Shown: positions 11,034-21,420, counted from the first letter of the stretch. The stretch: 64,000 nt of DNA from Dermacentor variabilis (GCF_050947875.1 NC_134568.1:203175729-203239728), one strand, 5' to 3'. Notes: generated from the sequence alone by a model not told the origin. Program-made: numbers and translations.

Positions 11034-13973
11034 ATGAATACAACAATCAAACCCCGGCCCTCAGTCCCCAGCAGCCGCGAAGCAACTGACCACGGCGGCG
11101 GTCAGATCTGTAACGCTGCAGAGGGTGCTAAGAATACCTGGCTCCGGACAGGCCGCCATTGGAATCTGAACCTGGCAACGTTTAATGTTAGAACGCTATC
11201 TAGTGAGGCGAGTCTAGCAGTGTTATTGGAGGAATTAGAGGGTAGTAAATGGGATATAATAGGGCTCAGTGAGGTTAGGAGGACAAAAGAAGCATATACA
11301 GTGCTAAAAAGCGGGCATGTACTGTGTTACCGGGGCTTAGCGGAGAGACGAGAACTAGGAGTCGGATTCCTGATTAATAAGGAAATAGCTGGTAACATAC
11401 AGGAATTCTATAGCATTAACGAGAGGGTGGCAGGTCTTGTTGTGAAACTTAATAAGAGGTACAAATTGAAGGTGGTACAAGTCTATGCCCCTACATGCAG
11501 TCATGATGACCAGGAAGTCGAAAGCTTTTATGAAGACGTGGAATCGGCGATGGGTAAAGTCAAAACAAAATACACTATACTGATGGGCGACTTCAATGCC
11601 AGGGTAGGCAAGAAGCAGGCTGGAGACAAGTCAGTGGGGGAATATGGCATAGGCTCTAGGAATAGCAGAGGAGAATTATTAGTAGAGTTTGCAGAACAGA
11701 ATAATATGCGGATAATGAACACCTTTTTCCGCAAGCGGGTTAGTCGAAAGTGGACGTGGAGGAGCCCGAATGGTGAGACTAGAAATGAAATCGACTTCAT
11801 ACTCTGCGCGAACCCTGGCATCATACAAGATGTAGACGTACTCGGCAAGGTACGCTGCAGTGACCATAAGATGGTAAGAACTCGAATTAGCCTAGACTTG
11901 AGGAGGGAACGGAAGAAACTGGTACACAAGAAGCCAATCAATGAGTTAGCGGTAAGAGGGAAACTAGAGGAATTCCGGATCAAGGTACAGAACAGGTATT
12001 CGGCTTTAACTCAGGAAGAGGACCTTAGTGTTGAAGCAATGAACGACTATCTCATGGGAACCATTAAGGAGTGCGCAATAGAAGTCGGTGGTAACTCCAT
12101 TAGACAGGAAACCAGTAAGCTATCGCAGGAGACGAAAGATCTGATCAAGAAACGCCAATGTATGAAAGCTTCTAACCCTACAGCAAGAATAGAACTGGCA
12201 GAACTTTCTAAGTTAATCAACAAGCGTAAGACAGCGGACATCAGGAACTATAATATGGATAGAATTGAACAGGCTCTCAGGAACGGAGGAAGCCTAAAAA
12301 CAGTGAAGAAGAAACTAGGAATAGGTAAGAATCAGATGTGTGCGTTAAGAGACAAAGCCGGCAATATCGTTACTAATATGGATGAGATAGTTCAAGTGGC
12401 TGAGGAGTTCTATAGAGATTTATACATTACCAGTGGCACCCACGACGATAGTGGAAGAGAGAATAGCCTAGAGGAATTCGAAATCCCACAGGTAACGCCA
12501 GAAGAAGTAAAGAAAGCCTTAGGAGCTATGCAAAGGGGGAAGGCAGCTGGGGAGGATCAGGTAACAGCAGATTTGTTGAAGGATGGTGGTCAGATTGTTC
12601 TAGAGAAACTGGCCACCCTGTATACGCAATGCCTCATAACCTCGAGCGTACCGGAATCTTGGAAGAACGCTAACATAATCCTAATCCATAAGAAAGGGGA
12701 CGCCAAAGACTTGAAAAATTATAGACCGATCAGCTTACTGTCCGTTGCCTACAAAGTATTTACTAAGGTAATCGCAAATAGAATCAGGAACACCTTAGAC
12801 TTCTGTCAACCAAAGGACCAGGCAGGATTCCGTAAAGGCTACTCAACAATAGACCATATTCACACTATCAATCAAGTGATAGAGAAATGTGCGGAATATA
12901 ACCAAGCCTTATATATATATTTCATTGATTACGAAAAAGCGTTTGATTCAGTCGAAACCTCAGCAGTCATGGAGGCATTAGGGAATCAGGGTGTAGGAGA
13001 GCCATATGTAAAAATACTGAAAGAGATCTACAGCGGCTCCACAGCCACCGTAGTCCTCCATAAAGAAAGCAACAAAATCCCAATAACGAAAGGCGTCAGG
13101 CAGGGAGATACGATATCGCCAATGCTATTCACAGCGTGTTTTCAGGAGGTATTCAGAGACCTGGATTGGGAAGAATTGGGGATAAAATTTAATGGAGAAT
13201 ACCTTAGTAACTTGCGATTCGCTGATTATATTGCCTTGCGTAGTAACTCAGGGGACCAATTGCAATGCATGCTCACTGACCTGGATGGGCAAAGCAGAAG
13301 AGTGGGTCTAAAAATTAACCTGCAGAAAACTAAAGTAATGCTTAACAGTCTCGGAAGAGAACAGCAATTTACAATAGGCAGCGAGGCACTGGAAGTCGTA
13401 AGGGAATACATCTACTTAGGGCAGGTAGTGACGGCGGATCCGGATCATGAGACGGAAATAACCAGAAGAATAAGAATGGGCTGGGGTGCGTTTGGCAGGC
13501 ATTCTCAAATCATGAACAGCAGGATGCCACTATCCCTCAAAAGGAAAGTGTATAACGGCTGTGTGTTACCAGTACTCACATATGGGGCAGAAACCTGGAG
13601 ACTTACGAAAAGGGTTCTGCTGAAATTGAGGACGACGCAACGAGCTATGGAAAGAAGAATGATGGGTGTGACATTAAGGGATAAGAAAAGAGCAGATTGG
13701 GTGAGGCAACAAACGCGGGTAAACGACATCTTAGTTGAAATCAAGAAAAAGAAATGGGCATGGGCCGGACATGTAATGAGGAGGGAAGATAACCGATGGT
13801 CACTAAGGGTTACGGACTGGATTCCAAGGGAAGGGATGCGTAGCAGGGGGCGGCAGAAAGTTAGGTGGGCGGATAACATTAAGACGTTTGCAGGGACAAC
13901 ATGGCCACAATTAGTACATGACCGGGGTAGTTGGAGAAGTATGGGAGAGGCCTTTGCCCTGCAGTGGGCGTAA
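11034..13973 (+). CDS. RTE-type endonuclease/reverse transcriptase polyprotein with a substituted active site
   Basis: An uninterrupted frame of 979 codons from the ATG at 11034. The same frame is open upstream to 10995, but only from a TTG. The N-terminal APE-type endonuclease (about residues 60-290) shows FNVRTLSSE, IIGLSEVRR, ILMGDFNARVG, WTWRSPNGETRNEIDFI and CSDHKMVRTR, a complete set. The RT (about residues 520-800) shows NYRPISLLSVAYKVFTK, QAGFRKGYSTIDH, YFIDYEKAFDSVE (motif A) and GVRQGDTISPMLF (motif B). Motif C reads LRFADYIAL: the second catalytic Asp is Tyr (codon 13227-13229). The C-terminal part ends with RREDNRWSLRVTDWIPRE and ALQWA. The protein should nick target DNA and reverse-transcribe its own RNA, but with this motif C I expect no polymerase activity despite the intact frame. 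Confidence 0.9.
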   Translation: MNTTIKPRPSVPSSREATDHGGGQICNAAEGAKNTWLRTGRHWNLNLATFNVRTLSSEASLAVLLEELEGSKWDIIGLSEVRRTKEAYTVLKSGHVLCYRGLAERRELGVGFLINKEIAGNIQEFYSINERVAGLVVKLNKRYKLKVVQVYAPTCSHDDQEVESFYEDVESAMGKVKTKYTILMGDFNARVGKKQAGDKSVGEYGIGSRNSRGELLVEFAEQNNMRIMNTFFRKRVSRKWTWRSPNGETRNEIDFILCANPGIIQDVDVLGKVRCSDHKMVRTRISLDLRRERKKLVHKKPINELAVRGKLEEFRIKVQNRYSALTQEEDLSVEAMNDYLMGTIKECAIEVGGNSIRQETSKLSQETKDLIKKRQCMKASNPTARIELAELSKLINKRKTADIRNYNMDRIEQALRNGGSLKTVKKKLGIGKNQMCALRDKAGNIVTNMDEIVQVAEEFYRDLYITSGTHDDSGRENSLEEFEIPQVTPEEVKKALGAMQRGKAAGEDQVTADLLKDGGQIVLEKLATLYTQCLITSSVPESWKNANIILIHKKGDAKDLKNYRPISLLSVAYKVFTKVIANRIRNTLDFCQPKDQAGFRKGYSTIDHIHTINQVIEKCAEYNQALYIYFIDYEKAFDSVETSAVMEALGNQGVGEPYVKILKEIYSGSTATVVLHKESNKIPITKGVRQGDTISPMLFTACFQEVFRDLDWEELGIKFNGEYLSNLRFADYIALRSNSGDQLQCMLTDLDGQSRRVGLKINLQKTKVMLNSLGREQQFTIGSEALEVVREYIYLGQVVTADPDHETEITRRIRMGWGAFGRHSQIMNSRMPLSLKRKVYNGCVLPVLTYGAETWRLTKRVLLKLRTTQRAMERRMMGVTLRDKKRADWVRQQTRVNDILVEIKKKKWAWAGHVMRREDNRWSLRVTDWIPREGMRSRGRQKVRWADNIKTFAGTTWPQLVHDRGSWRSMGEAFALQWA

Positions 13974-14164
13974 CTTGGCTGATGATGATGATGATGATGG
14001 TTCGATCTACGACTTTAGAAAAGTCAATGCACCTTTGGCGCCAAATGTTTATACCAACATTAAACCCACCAAGTTCCGGAATTGAAAATCAAAGCACGAC
14101 TTTGGAAATGTCAATGTACCTTTCTCATCATAAGCCCCATAAGCCCCTTCCCCCCTGGCTACGC

Positions 14165-14460
14165 CCCTGGTGATGAGGTGTCATACGGGTCTCGTCACGG
14201 TTGATAACGTTTCGACGCGCATAGATAAGGTGCTAAAGAGTGATAGGGGCTTATAATGGTCCTAACAAGTCTGATAAGGTTGATAAGGACAGGTAACGGT
14301 TGATAATTAAGGATCGACTAGATTGCGATAAGGTTGATAACGACCGATAAGACTTGATAAGGGCCGGATTGAGTCCGTTAAGGTTAATAACGACCGATAA
14401 GGGTTGACAAGGATTTGTACTGGTCAGATTCAGTTTGATAAGATTGAAAACGACACCGGG
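14165..14460 (+). repeat. GATAAGG-type minisatellite with about 50-bp higher-order unit
   Basis: Degenerate repeats of GGTTGATAAGG / GACCGATAAGG form a higher-order unit of about 50 bp (GGTTGATAACGACCGATAAG and so on). The same repeat with similar flanking sequence occurs in reverse complement at 43085-43440, including the shared segment GATAAGGTGCTAAAGAG. No coding content. Confidence 0.85.
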
Positions 14461-14528
14461 TTGCCTGGAGATTAGCAAGTAGCACAATGCTACGCATACG
14501 TTGAGACAACTCCATTAGAGTTTTTACA

Positions 14529-14717
14529 TCATTTTCTGCAGGTTCTCCAGAAGAGCATCTCCTTCATCTCGATATTTCGGGCACGACCACAGAGAGTGTT
14601 CAATGTATCCTGTCTCGTCGCTTGCCGTATAGTTCCGAAAATTGATGCGCCCCATCCTAAATAACCGTGCTGGTGTTCGAGCAGATCCTGCTGACATTCG
14701 TAGTCACTTTGGGTCAC
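14529..14717 (-). pseudogene. C-terminal fragment of a non-LTR retroelement (weak)
   Basis: On the minus strand one frame reads ASDETGYIEHSLWSCPKYRDE, which resembles the H-x4-C half of the C-terminal zinc module of R1/I-like ORF2 proteins (compare CDVCGCEENTDHLLCHCPQF near position 1000). The upstream C-x2-C pair is not recognisable and nothing else of the element is preserved. It could be chance; I give it moderate-low weight. Confidence 0.35.
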
Positions 14718-14726
14718 CTTGGGTTT

Positions 14727-14772
14727 GGGGGGGGGGGGAGGGGGCTCTGTCTCTTCCTGGGGGGGGGGGGCA
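14727..14772 (+). repeat. long G-tracts
   Basis: Two G runs of about 11-14 nt (around 14728-14740 and 14760-14771), separated by AGGGGGCTCTGTCTCTTCCT, sit between a retroelement remnant and the CGTCGT array. The arrangement could form a G-quadruplex on the plus strand. Assembly errors in run length are likely here. Confidence 0.7.
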
Positions 14773-14779
14773 GGGTGTA

Positions 14780-15760
14780 AACCACTGAATCGTCGTCGTG
14801 ATGACGTCGTGGTTGTTTCATTGTCGTCATTCTAGCTTCGTCCCTTGACTTCGGTCATGCAGTCGTCGTGACGTCTTTCACGCCGAACGATTGAACCAAG
14901 TTGTCTAATAGCTTTGGTCATTAGGTAGGGCCTCGGGGTTGTGATACCGTCGTGGACATTGCATCGTCGTCATGCTGTCATCATCACACCGTCGTCGTCG
15001 TACATCCGTCATGCATTCGTTTTCATACCGTCGTCGTGATACGGTCGTGGTCGCTCCATCGTCCTCACTCCAGCTTCGTTATTCGACTCTCGTCAGGCCA
15101 TCGTCGTCACACCATCGCCGTCATCCATTGTTCTCATATCGTTGTCGTGCCATCGCCGTTCTTGCCTGATCGTCATACATTCGTCGCCATGTATTCGTTG
15201 TCATAGCGTCGTCGTGATCACGGCTTGGACATTCCATCGTCGTCATTCTAACTTCGTCATCCGACTTCAGTATGTCGTCGTCACGCCATCTTCATCGAAC
15301 AGCCGTCGTCATACCATTAGGGTCGTGCCGTGGTCGTCGAGCGGTCGTCAAGCTGTCGTCGAGCTGATGACATCCCGTTGTTGGCATGCCTTCGTCAGTC
15401 CATCGATGTCATTTCTTCTTCGTCATTCTATCGTAATCATGTTGCCTTCATTCAATCGTGAATCTGCCGCTCTTCCATTGATGTCGTCATTTCGTCGTCG
15501 TCACACAGTCGCTGACATGTATTTCTTGTCAAACGGTCGTCGTCATGCCGTCGCTTTGGCCATCGTGATCGTACCACTGTCGTTATTCGGTTGTCGTCAC
15601 GCCACCGTTGTCATACACTTGTCGGCTGGGATATTCTACAGCCGTCGTCGCCACGCTGTCGTCCTTATACCACCGTCATAACTTCAAAATTGTAGTCTTG
15701 TTTTCGTCGTCATGCCGTCGTCGGCATACTGCCTTTGTCGTTCCATCGTAGTTACTGCGG
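14780..15760. repeat. degenerate CGTCGT-rich array, about 1 kb
   Basis: Nearly 1 kb is built from degenerate copies of a motif such as CCATCGTCGTCACACCGTCG, with intervals of about 15-20 bp and no perfect period. Three plus-strand open frames in it (up to 179 codons) consist of H/R/S/V-rich repeats produced by the GTCGTC reading and have no family features. I interpret the array as an old minisatellite and not as a gene. Confidence 0.8.
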
Positions 15761-15856
15761 CAAGCGAGTGCGAAGCAAAGGAGACCGATACCGGAGACCG
15801 TGCATGTCGCACGTAACCGAAGCAACCAAAGTCTCATAATGACTATACTGATTTAC

Positions 15857-16050
15857 ATGAGGTCGCGGGATCGAATCCCGACCCCGGCGGCCTCATTTGA
15901 ATGGGGCGAAGTGCGAAAACACCCGTGTACTTTGACTTTGGGGCACGTTAAAGAAGCCCAGGTGGTCGAAATTTCCGGATTCCCCCGGTCAATACGGCGT
16001 GCCTCATAATCAGATCATGGTTTTGACACGCAAAACCCCATTATCTTATT
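15857..16050 (+). repeat. Ruka-like SINE, 5'-truncated
   Basis: The copy begins at the B box (GAGGTCGCGGGATCGAATCCC), carries the family body (GAAAACACCCGTGTACTTTG, GCACGTTAAAGAAGCCCAGG, TGCCTCATAATCAGA) and ends in a T-rich tail. It is more diverged than the copies at 2462 and 10558. It lies just outside the 3' tail of RTE copy 2. Confidence 0.85.
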
Positions 16051-16189
16051 TTTAAATCTTGGCTGTCCCGGAAGCCGGTTTACCCAGTCGAAGATCGTTA
16101 TCCGGACACCTCGACCGTATACGAGCCCTACTATCGGCTCTTTGCTTGCTTCGGAAAAGTGGAGGGGATAGTTGTGTTGATCATCATCA

Positions 16190-16803
16190 TCATCATCAGC
16201 CTGGTTACGCCCACTGCAGGGCAAAGGCCTCTTCCATACTACTCCAACTACCCCGTTCATGTACTAATTGTTGCCATGTTGTCCCTGCAAATTTCTTAAT
16301 GTCATCCGCACACCTAACTTTCTGCCGCCCCCTGCTACGCTTCCCTTCCCTTGGAATCCAGTCCGTAACCCGTAATGACCATCGGTTATCTTCCCTCCTC
16401 ATAAAAGATGTCATTAACTCGCGTTTGTTCCCTCACCCAATCTGCTCTTTTCTTATCCCTTAACGTTACACCCATCATTCTTTTTTCCATAGCTCGTTGC
16501 GTCGTCCTCAATTTAAGTAGAACCCTTTTCGTAAGCCTCCAGGTTTCTGCCCCGTACGTGAGTACTGGTAAGACACAGCTGTTATACACTTTTTTCTCTT
16601 GAGGGATATAATGGCAACCTGCTGTTCATGATCTGAGAACGCCTGCCAAACGCGTGCACCCCAACCCATTCTTATTCTTCTGATTATTTCCGTCTCATGA
16701 TCCGGATCCGCCGTCACTACCTGCCCTAAGTAGATGTATTCCCTTACGACTTCCAGTGCCTCGCTGCCTATTGTAAATTGCTGTTCTCTTCCGAGACTGT
16801 TAA
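16190..16803 (-). pseudogene. RTE copy 2: C-terminal part
   Basis: This resumes on the other side of the inserted transposon with MLNSLGREQQFTIGSEALEV and continues through VLPVLTYGAETWRLTKR and RRMIGVTL-like sequence (here EKRMMGVTLRDKK) to FALQWA just before the tail. There is a frameshift near 16650 (after RIRMGWGA) and a deletion near 16400 that removes about 13 residues around the IKKKKWAWAGH block present in the other copies. Non-functional. Confidence 0.85.
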
Positions 16804-17046
16804 GCATTACCAGAGTCCTTCCATGTTTTTCTGGTCACGAAACTCCGCCGTCACGCTATGGGAGAGGTTCATATGCTGCCCAAAGGTGCCGCGACGCGGC
16901 GCCACTGTGCCACAGAGGGCATCGTTCGCGTACCGAAACGCGCGCGCAGTGCGAGGCAAGCTGAGTGGTCGGGTGCGTTATGTGCATGTGCTGCGCTATT
17001 TTTCGAGTGCTGGGCTGTTTGGTTGAAGTGGCGGGGTGGGACAACG

Positions 17047-17436
17047 ATGCCGAACACGTGTTGCGTGCCTGGGTGCCGTTCCGGCTACAAGGGCACGACC
17101 GAAAAGGTGTCGTTGTTCTGTTTACCTAATAACAAGGAGCAGCGCGAGAAATAGAAGCGGGCCATACCGCGGCAGGAAAGTGGCGGTTTTAATTTCGAAT
17201 CGAAGTATACGCGTGTGTGCGCGAAACACTTTGACGCCTCGGACATCGTCACTGCGTACAATTTCAACATCAACGGCGACGACGTGTCCCTGGAGCATGA
17301 GAAGCCGACGCTGAAGACTAACGCCGTTTCAAAGATGCTTTTAACAAACTTCTTGCATTGTGAATGGTGGACCATTTATGACCGGACGCCTCTGTACTAT
17401 CTGTATTTCGCTCCGCTTGTTTTACATGATAAATAA
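17047..17436 (+). pseudogene. THAP domain, nonsense-mutated at the conserved Trp
   Basis: From the ATG at 17047 the reading is MPNTCCVPGCRSGY, with a C-x4-C start, then a TAG stop at 17152-17154 where a THAP domain has its conserved Trp (context EK-stop-KRAIPR). The same frame then continues through SKYTRVCAKHFDASD, which holds the C-x2-H pair, and ends at TGA/TAA-rich 3' sequence by 17436. THAP domains are C2CH zinc-coordinating DNA-binding modules; in P-type transposases they bind the element ends. The rest of a transposase is absent, so this is a decayed N-terminal exon of the surrounding transposon. Confidence 0.8.
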
Positions 17437-18192
17437 ATGATCGTGCTTGTATTTTGTTTTTGCACCAACACGTTTTATTTCTTTTCTTAATCGAATTATA
17501 AAGTTTTTTTTTTCATTTGTCGACCATGATAAGAATATCAGGACCGGTGATTGCAACATTTTAACACATTGTAAATAGTTGCGAATTAAGAACCAAAATA
17601 CCTAGTCTCGTCGTTTCTGCGTCGAAACCACGAGCAGCGTGAATAAGTGCTGGGCTTACTGACGCTTCTAAACGACTGCTTGCTAAGGCAATTGCCTCAT
17701 TACAGCTAGTTTCAACTGAACCTAACACTTCAGGTTCACCTTAATCCGTTGTTAAAAGCCGCACCGAAGACATTTGGTAGCGAAGTTCGTCTTGCATTAT
17801 CATATTCAGAAATGGCATCGCTTTGCAAGAAATCTTAAGCGCATGGAGCAGCTCAGTTCGCTTTTCTTTGTCATGAAGTATTCTACGGTAGCAGCCCTTT
17901 GCAATAGCAATTTCATTCTTTTGATCTCGTTATAAGATACTGCCCACAGAGTCCTTCTCTGCCACAGTTTAACAGAAACTGAACAGCTGTGCTCGGCGAA
18001 CAATCTGGCGCTATGCGCAACGGAGAATTGGCGCTTACTCATCTGGTGATAAGTGGGACCACTGGCGTTTTGTTGCGAATGCGCGGTGTTTAATTTAAGG
18101 CAAATATTAAAAAGCGGAGCCCACCGAAGCGTTGAGGCGAACGGCGATGATGAAGAAATCCGGACCGAGACCGCCCGGCCGTGTACAGCGGA

Positions 18193-18345
18193 CGCACTTC
18201 GACGGGGGCGAAATGCAAAACACCCGTTTATTTAAATTTAGGCGCATTTTAAGGGATCCCAGGTGATCAAAACTAATCCCGAGTCCCCCACTACGGCGTG
18301 CCTCATAATCGTATCGCGGTTCTGGCTCTTAAAATTCCAGATCTT
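18193..18345 (+). repeat. Ruka-like SINE body fragment
   Basis: TTCGACGGGGGCGAAATGC, then AACACCCGTTTATTTAAATT, CCCAGGTGATCAAAA and CTACGGCGTGCCTCATAATC match the SINE body but lack the tRNA-like head. It lies inside the P-like transposon, so it was acquired by that element before or after insertion. Confidence 0.8.
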
Positions 18346-18675
18346 TCTTTTTTTTCGGTCTGAGACCACCGCAAGCTCCATGTTATGAGCGGCTTTTTTT
18401 TTTTCGTCCCGTGCGCTCATATCATCGCAGAAGACACGCTGAGGCATTAATTTAATTATATTCAATGTTAAAAATAGTTACGTGAAACTAAAGCGATGGT
18501 TGAGGAAGTTGAGAAAGCTAGAATACCGAGGCTGCCCCACACACAACCACAGCGGCAGCGGCGTTCGCATGCCCTCTCATGCACGGTTGCGCCTCTAGCG
18601 GCGGGCGCTGGCGCTATATGAAACTGACGCGGCAGTTTCGTGACCAGAAAAAACATGGAAGGACTCTGGCATTAC

Positions 18676-20850
18676 TTTAGTTTTCTGCAGGTTAATTTTT
18701 AGACCCACTCTTCTGCTTTGCCCATCCAGGTCAGTGAGCATGCATTGCAATTGGTCCCCTGAGTTACTAAGCAAGGCAATATAATCAGCGAATCGCAAGT
18801 TACTAAGGTATTCTCCATTAAATTTTATCCCGAATTCTTCCCAATCCAGGTCTCTGAATACCTCCTGAAAACACGCTGTGAATAGCATTGGCGATATCGT
18901 ATCTCCCTGCCTGACGCCTTTCGTTATTGGGATTTTGTTGCTTTCTTTATGGAGGACTACGGTGGCTGTGGAGCCGCTGTAGATCTCTTTCAGTATTTTT
19001 ACATATGGCTCTCCTACACCCTGATTCCCTAATGCCTCCATGACTGCTGAGGTTTCGACTGAATCAAACGCTTTTTCGTAATCAATGAAATATATATATA
19101 AGGCTTGGTTATATTCCGCACATTTCTCTATCACCTGATTGATGGTGTGAATATGGTCTATTGTTGAGCAGCCTTTACGGAATCCTGCCTGGTCCTTTGG
19201 TTGACAGAAGTCTAAGGTGTTCCTGATTCTATTTGCGATTACCTTAGTAAATACTTTGTAGGCAACGGACAGTAAGCTGATCGGTCTATAAATTTTCAAG
19301 TCTTTGGCGTCCCATTTCTTATGGATTAGGATTATGTTAGCGTTCTTCCAAGATTCCGGTACGCTCGAGGTCATGAGGCATTGTGTATATAGGGTGGCCA
19401 GTCTTTCTAGAACAATCTGCTCACCATCCTTTAACAAATCAGCTGTTACCTTATCCTCCCCAGCTGCCTTCCCCCTTTGCATAGTTCCCAAGGCTTTCTT
19501 CACCTCTTCCGGCGTTACTTGTGGGATTTCGAATTCCTCTAGACTATTCTCTCTTCCATTATCGTCGTGGGTGCCACTGGTACTGTATAAATATCTATAG
19601 AACTCCTCAGCTACTTGAACTATCTCATCCACATTAGTAATGATATTGCCGGCTTTGTCTCTTAACGCATACATCTGATTCTTGCCTATTCCTAGTTTCC
19701 TCTTCACTGCTTTTAGGCTTCCTCCGTTCCTGAGAGCATGTTCAATTCTATCCATATTATACTTCCTTATGTCAGCTGTCTTACGCTTGTTGATTAACTT
19801 GGAAAGTTCTGCCAGTTCTGTTCTAGCTGTAGGGTTAGAGGCTTTCATATATTGGCGTTTCTTGATCAGATCTTTCGTCTCCTGCGATAGCTTACTGGTA
19901 TCCTGTCTAACGGAGTTACCACCGACTTCTATTGCACACTCCTTAATGATGCCCATAAGACTGTCGTTCATTGCTTCAACACTAAGGTCCTCTTCCTGAG
20001 TTAAAGCCGAATACCTGTTCTGTACCTTGATCCGGAATTGCTCCAGTTTCCCTCTTACCGCTAACTCGTTGATTTGCTTCTTATTTACCAGTTTCTTCCG
20101 TTCCCTCCTCAAGTTTAGGCTAATTCGAGTTCTTACCATCCTATGGTCACTGCAGCTCACCTTGCCGAGCACGTCCGCATCTTGTATGATGCCAGGGTTA
20201 GCGCAGAGTATGAAGTCCATTTCATTTCTAGTCTCGCCATTCAGGCTCTTCCACGTCCATTTTCGGCTATCCCGCTTGCGGAAGAAGGTATTCATTATCC
20301 ACATATTATTCTGTTCTGCAAACTCTACTAATAACTCTACCCTGCTATTCCTAGAGCCTATGCCATATTCCCCCACTGACTTGTCTCCAGCCTGCTTCTT
20401 GCCTACCATGGCATTGAAGTCGCCCATCAGTATAGTGTATTTTGTTTTGACTTTACCCATCGCCGATTCCACGTCTTCATAGAAGCTTTCGACTTCCTGG
20501 TCATCATGACTGGATGTAGGGGCGTAGACCTGTACGACCTTCAATTTGTACCTGTTCTTAAGTTTCACAACAAGACCTGCCCCCCTCTCGTTAATGCTAT
20601 AGAATTCCTGTATGTTACCAGCTATATCCTTATTAATCAGGAATCCGACTCCTAGTTCTCGTCTCTCCGCTAATCCCCGGTAGCACAGGACGTGTCCGCT
20701 TTTTAGCACTGTATATGCTTCTTTTGTCCTCCTAACCTCACTGAGCCCTATTATATCCCATTTACTACCCTCTAATTCCTCCAATAACACTGCTAGACTC
20801 GCCTCACTAGATAACGTTCTAACGTTAAACGTTGTCAGGTTCAGATTCCA
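18676..20850 (-). pseudogene. RTE copy 2: endonuclease and RT part
   Basis: An open minus-strand frame of over 700 codons is closely similar to RTE copy 1: ILMGDFNAMVGKK, NEMDFILC, CSDHRMVRTR, YRPISLLSVAYKVFTK, QAGFRKGCSTIDH, YFIDYEKAFDSVE and GVRQGDTISPMLF. No native start is present; the frame is open from the truncation point. Motif C again reads FADYIAL, with Tyr encoded at 18781-18783. The frame runs straight into the inserted transposon at 18668, where it picks up foreign codons and ends. It also shares the YIYF variant before motif A with copy 1. Confidence 0.9.
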
Positions 20851-20895
20851 ATGGCGGCCTGATAGGGCATATCAAAGGCCTTGCAGCGCGGCGTT

Positions 20896-20896
<1 letters not shown>

Positions 20897-20947
<51 letters not shown>
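20897..20947. repeat. (TA)n microsatellite at the 3' side of the CR1-like element
   Basis: About 25 TA units. It adjoins the 3' tail of the minus-strand CR1-like element; a second (TA)n tract adjoins the other end of that element at 25244-25327. Confidence 0.95.
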
Positions 20948-20951
<4 letters not shown>

Positions 20952-21420
20952 TATTTATTTAAAATACCTTACAGGCCCTATGGGGGCATTGTGTAAGGGG
21001 GGTACAAAATCAAGGGGGAAAAGAAAGAGTAAACAGCCTTCTAAAGTGTAATACAAAAGATACGCCTCAATGCAGGGCTCATTACTACCAAAACATGTAA
21101 AAGGAACAACTGAAGTAATGAAAGGCCACAAAGGTACACTTAAGGAAATAACACGAGTAAAACTCAACGTAAGGTACTAATACTATAAAGTAAAATACAC
21201 GAAAATGAACATATCAGGGAGTACAATTCTTCAAGGGATATTTAGGGAAATAGACGCAAAAAAGCTATAATATATACAAGGCATACAAGTGGACACGTGG
21301 CGCAGCATAAAATAGCAATTCATAGGAGCGAGATAGCAATGCATCAATAAAAAAAATCACAAGAAGTTCGAAGCACATTGCCAAGGGTAAGAAACAAGAT
21401 AAAGTGATTTGTAAGTGCTA

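Larger units (their letters stand above)
10803..13999 (+). mobile_element. RTE-clade non-LTR retrotransposon, near full length (RTE copy 1)
   Basis: The element consists of about 230 bp of 5' leader, one long ORF with APE endonuclease followed by RT, no RNase H, and a 3' end made of GATGAT repeats (13978-13999). This is the organisation of RTE elements. Three other copies occur here: 16181-20861 (minus), 28262-28703 (plus, 3' end only) and 60252-62182 (plus, 5'-truncated). The leader includes a tRNA-like segment at 10803-10872. I could not identify a target-site duplication for this copy. Confidence 0.9.
16811..18668 (+). mobile_element. THAP-carrying DNA transposon (P-like), internally deleted, 7-bp target duplication
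   Basis: It is inserted in RTE copy 2. The target GCATTAC is present at 16804-16810 and again at 18669-18675 but once in intact RTE (reverse complement near 13340). The ends are inverted: 16811 begins CAGAGTCCTTCCATGTTTTT and 18668 ends with its complement. The match continues through CTGGTCACGAAACT and more loosely for about 120 bp (shared GAGGGCAT). A THAP domain remnant lies at 17047-17436, suggesting the P superfamily, though P elements usually duplicate 8 bp. No transposase catalytic core is recognised. AATAAA signals follow at about 17430, and a SINE fragment sits at 18193-18345. A minus-strand open frame at 17806-18042 has no recognised motif. Confidence 0.8.
16181..20861 (-). mobile_element. 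RTE retrotransposon copy 2, 5'-truncated and split by a DNA transposon
   Basis: The minus-strand copy starts at its 3' tail (TCATCA repeats at 16181-16198) and runs to 20861, where homology to RTE copy 1 stops at the codons just before WNLNL; the leader and start codon are missing. A 1,858-bp DNA transposon (16811-18668) interrupts it with a duplicated GCATTAC. Without that insertion it would be about 2.8 kb. Confidence 0.9.

Noticed and set aside
11528..13879. Minus-strand frames under the RTE ORF, repeated under other RTE copies
   Set aside because: Antisense shadows of the conserved RTE coding sequence.
14165..14460. CRISPR array
   Set aside because: Repeats are short, degenerate and contiguous, without unique spacers, in a eukaryotic context.
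14952..15681. Long plus-strand open frames (up to 179 codons) in the CGTCGT array
   Set aside because: They consist of H/R/S/V repeats dictated by the GTCGTC motif and have no domain or start context.
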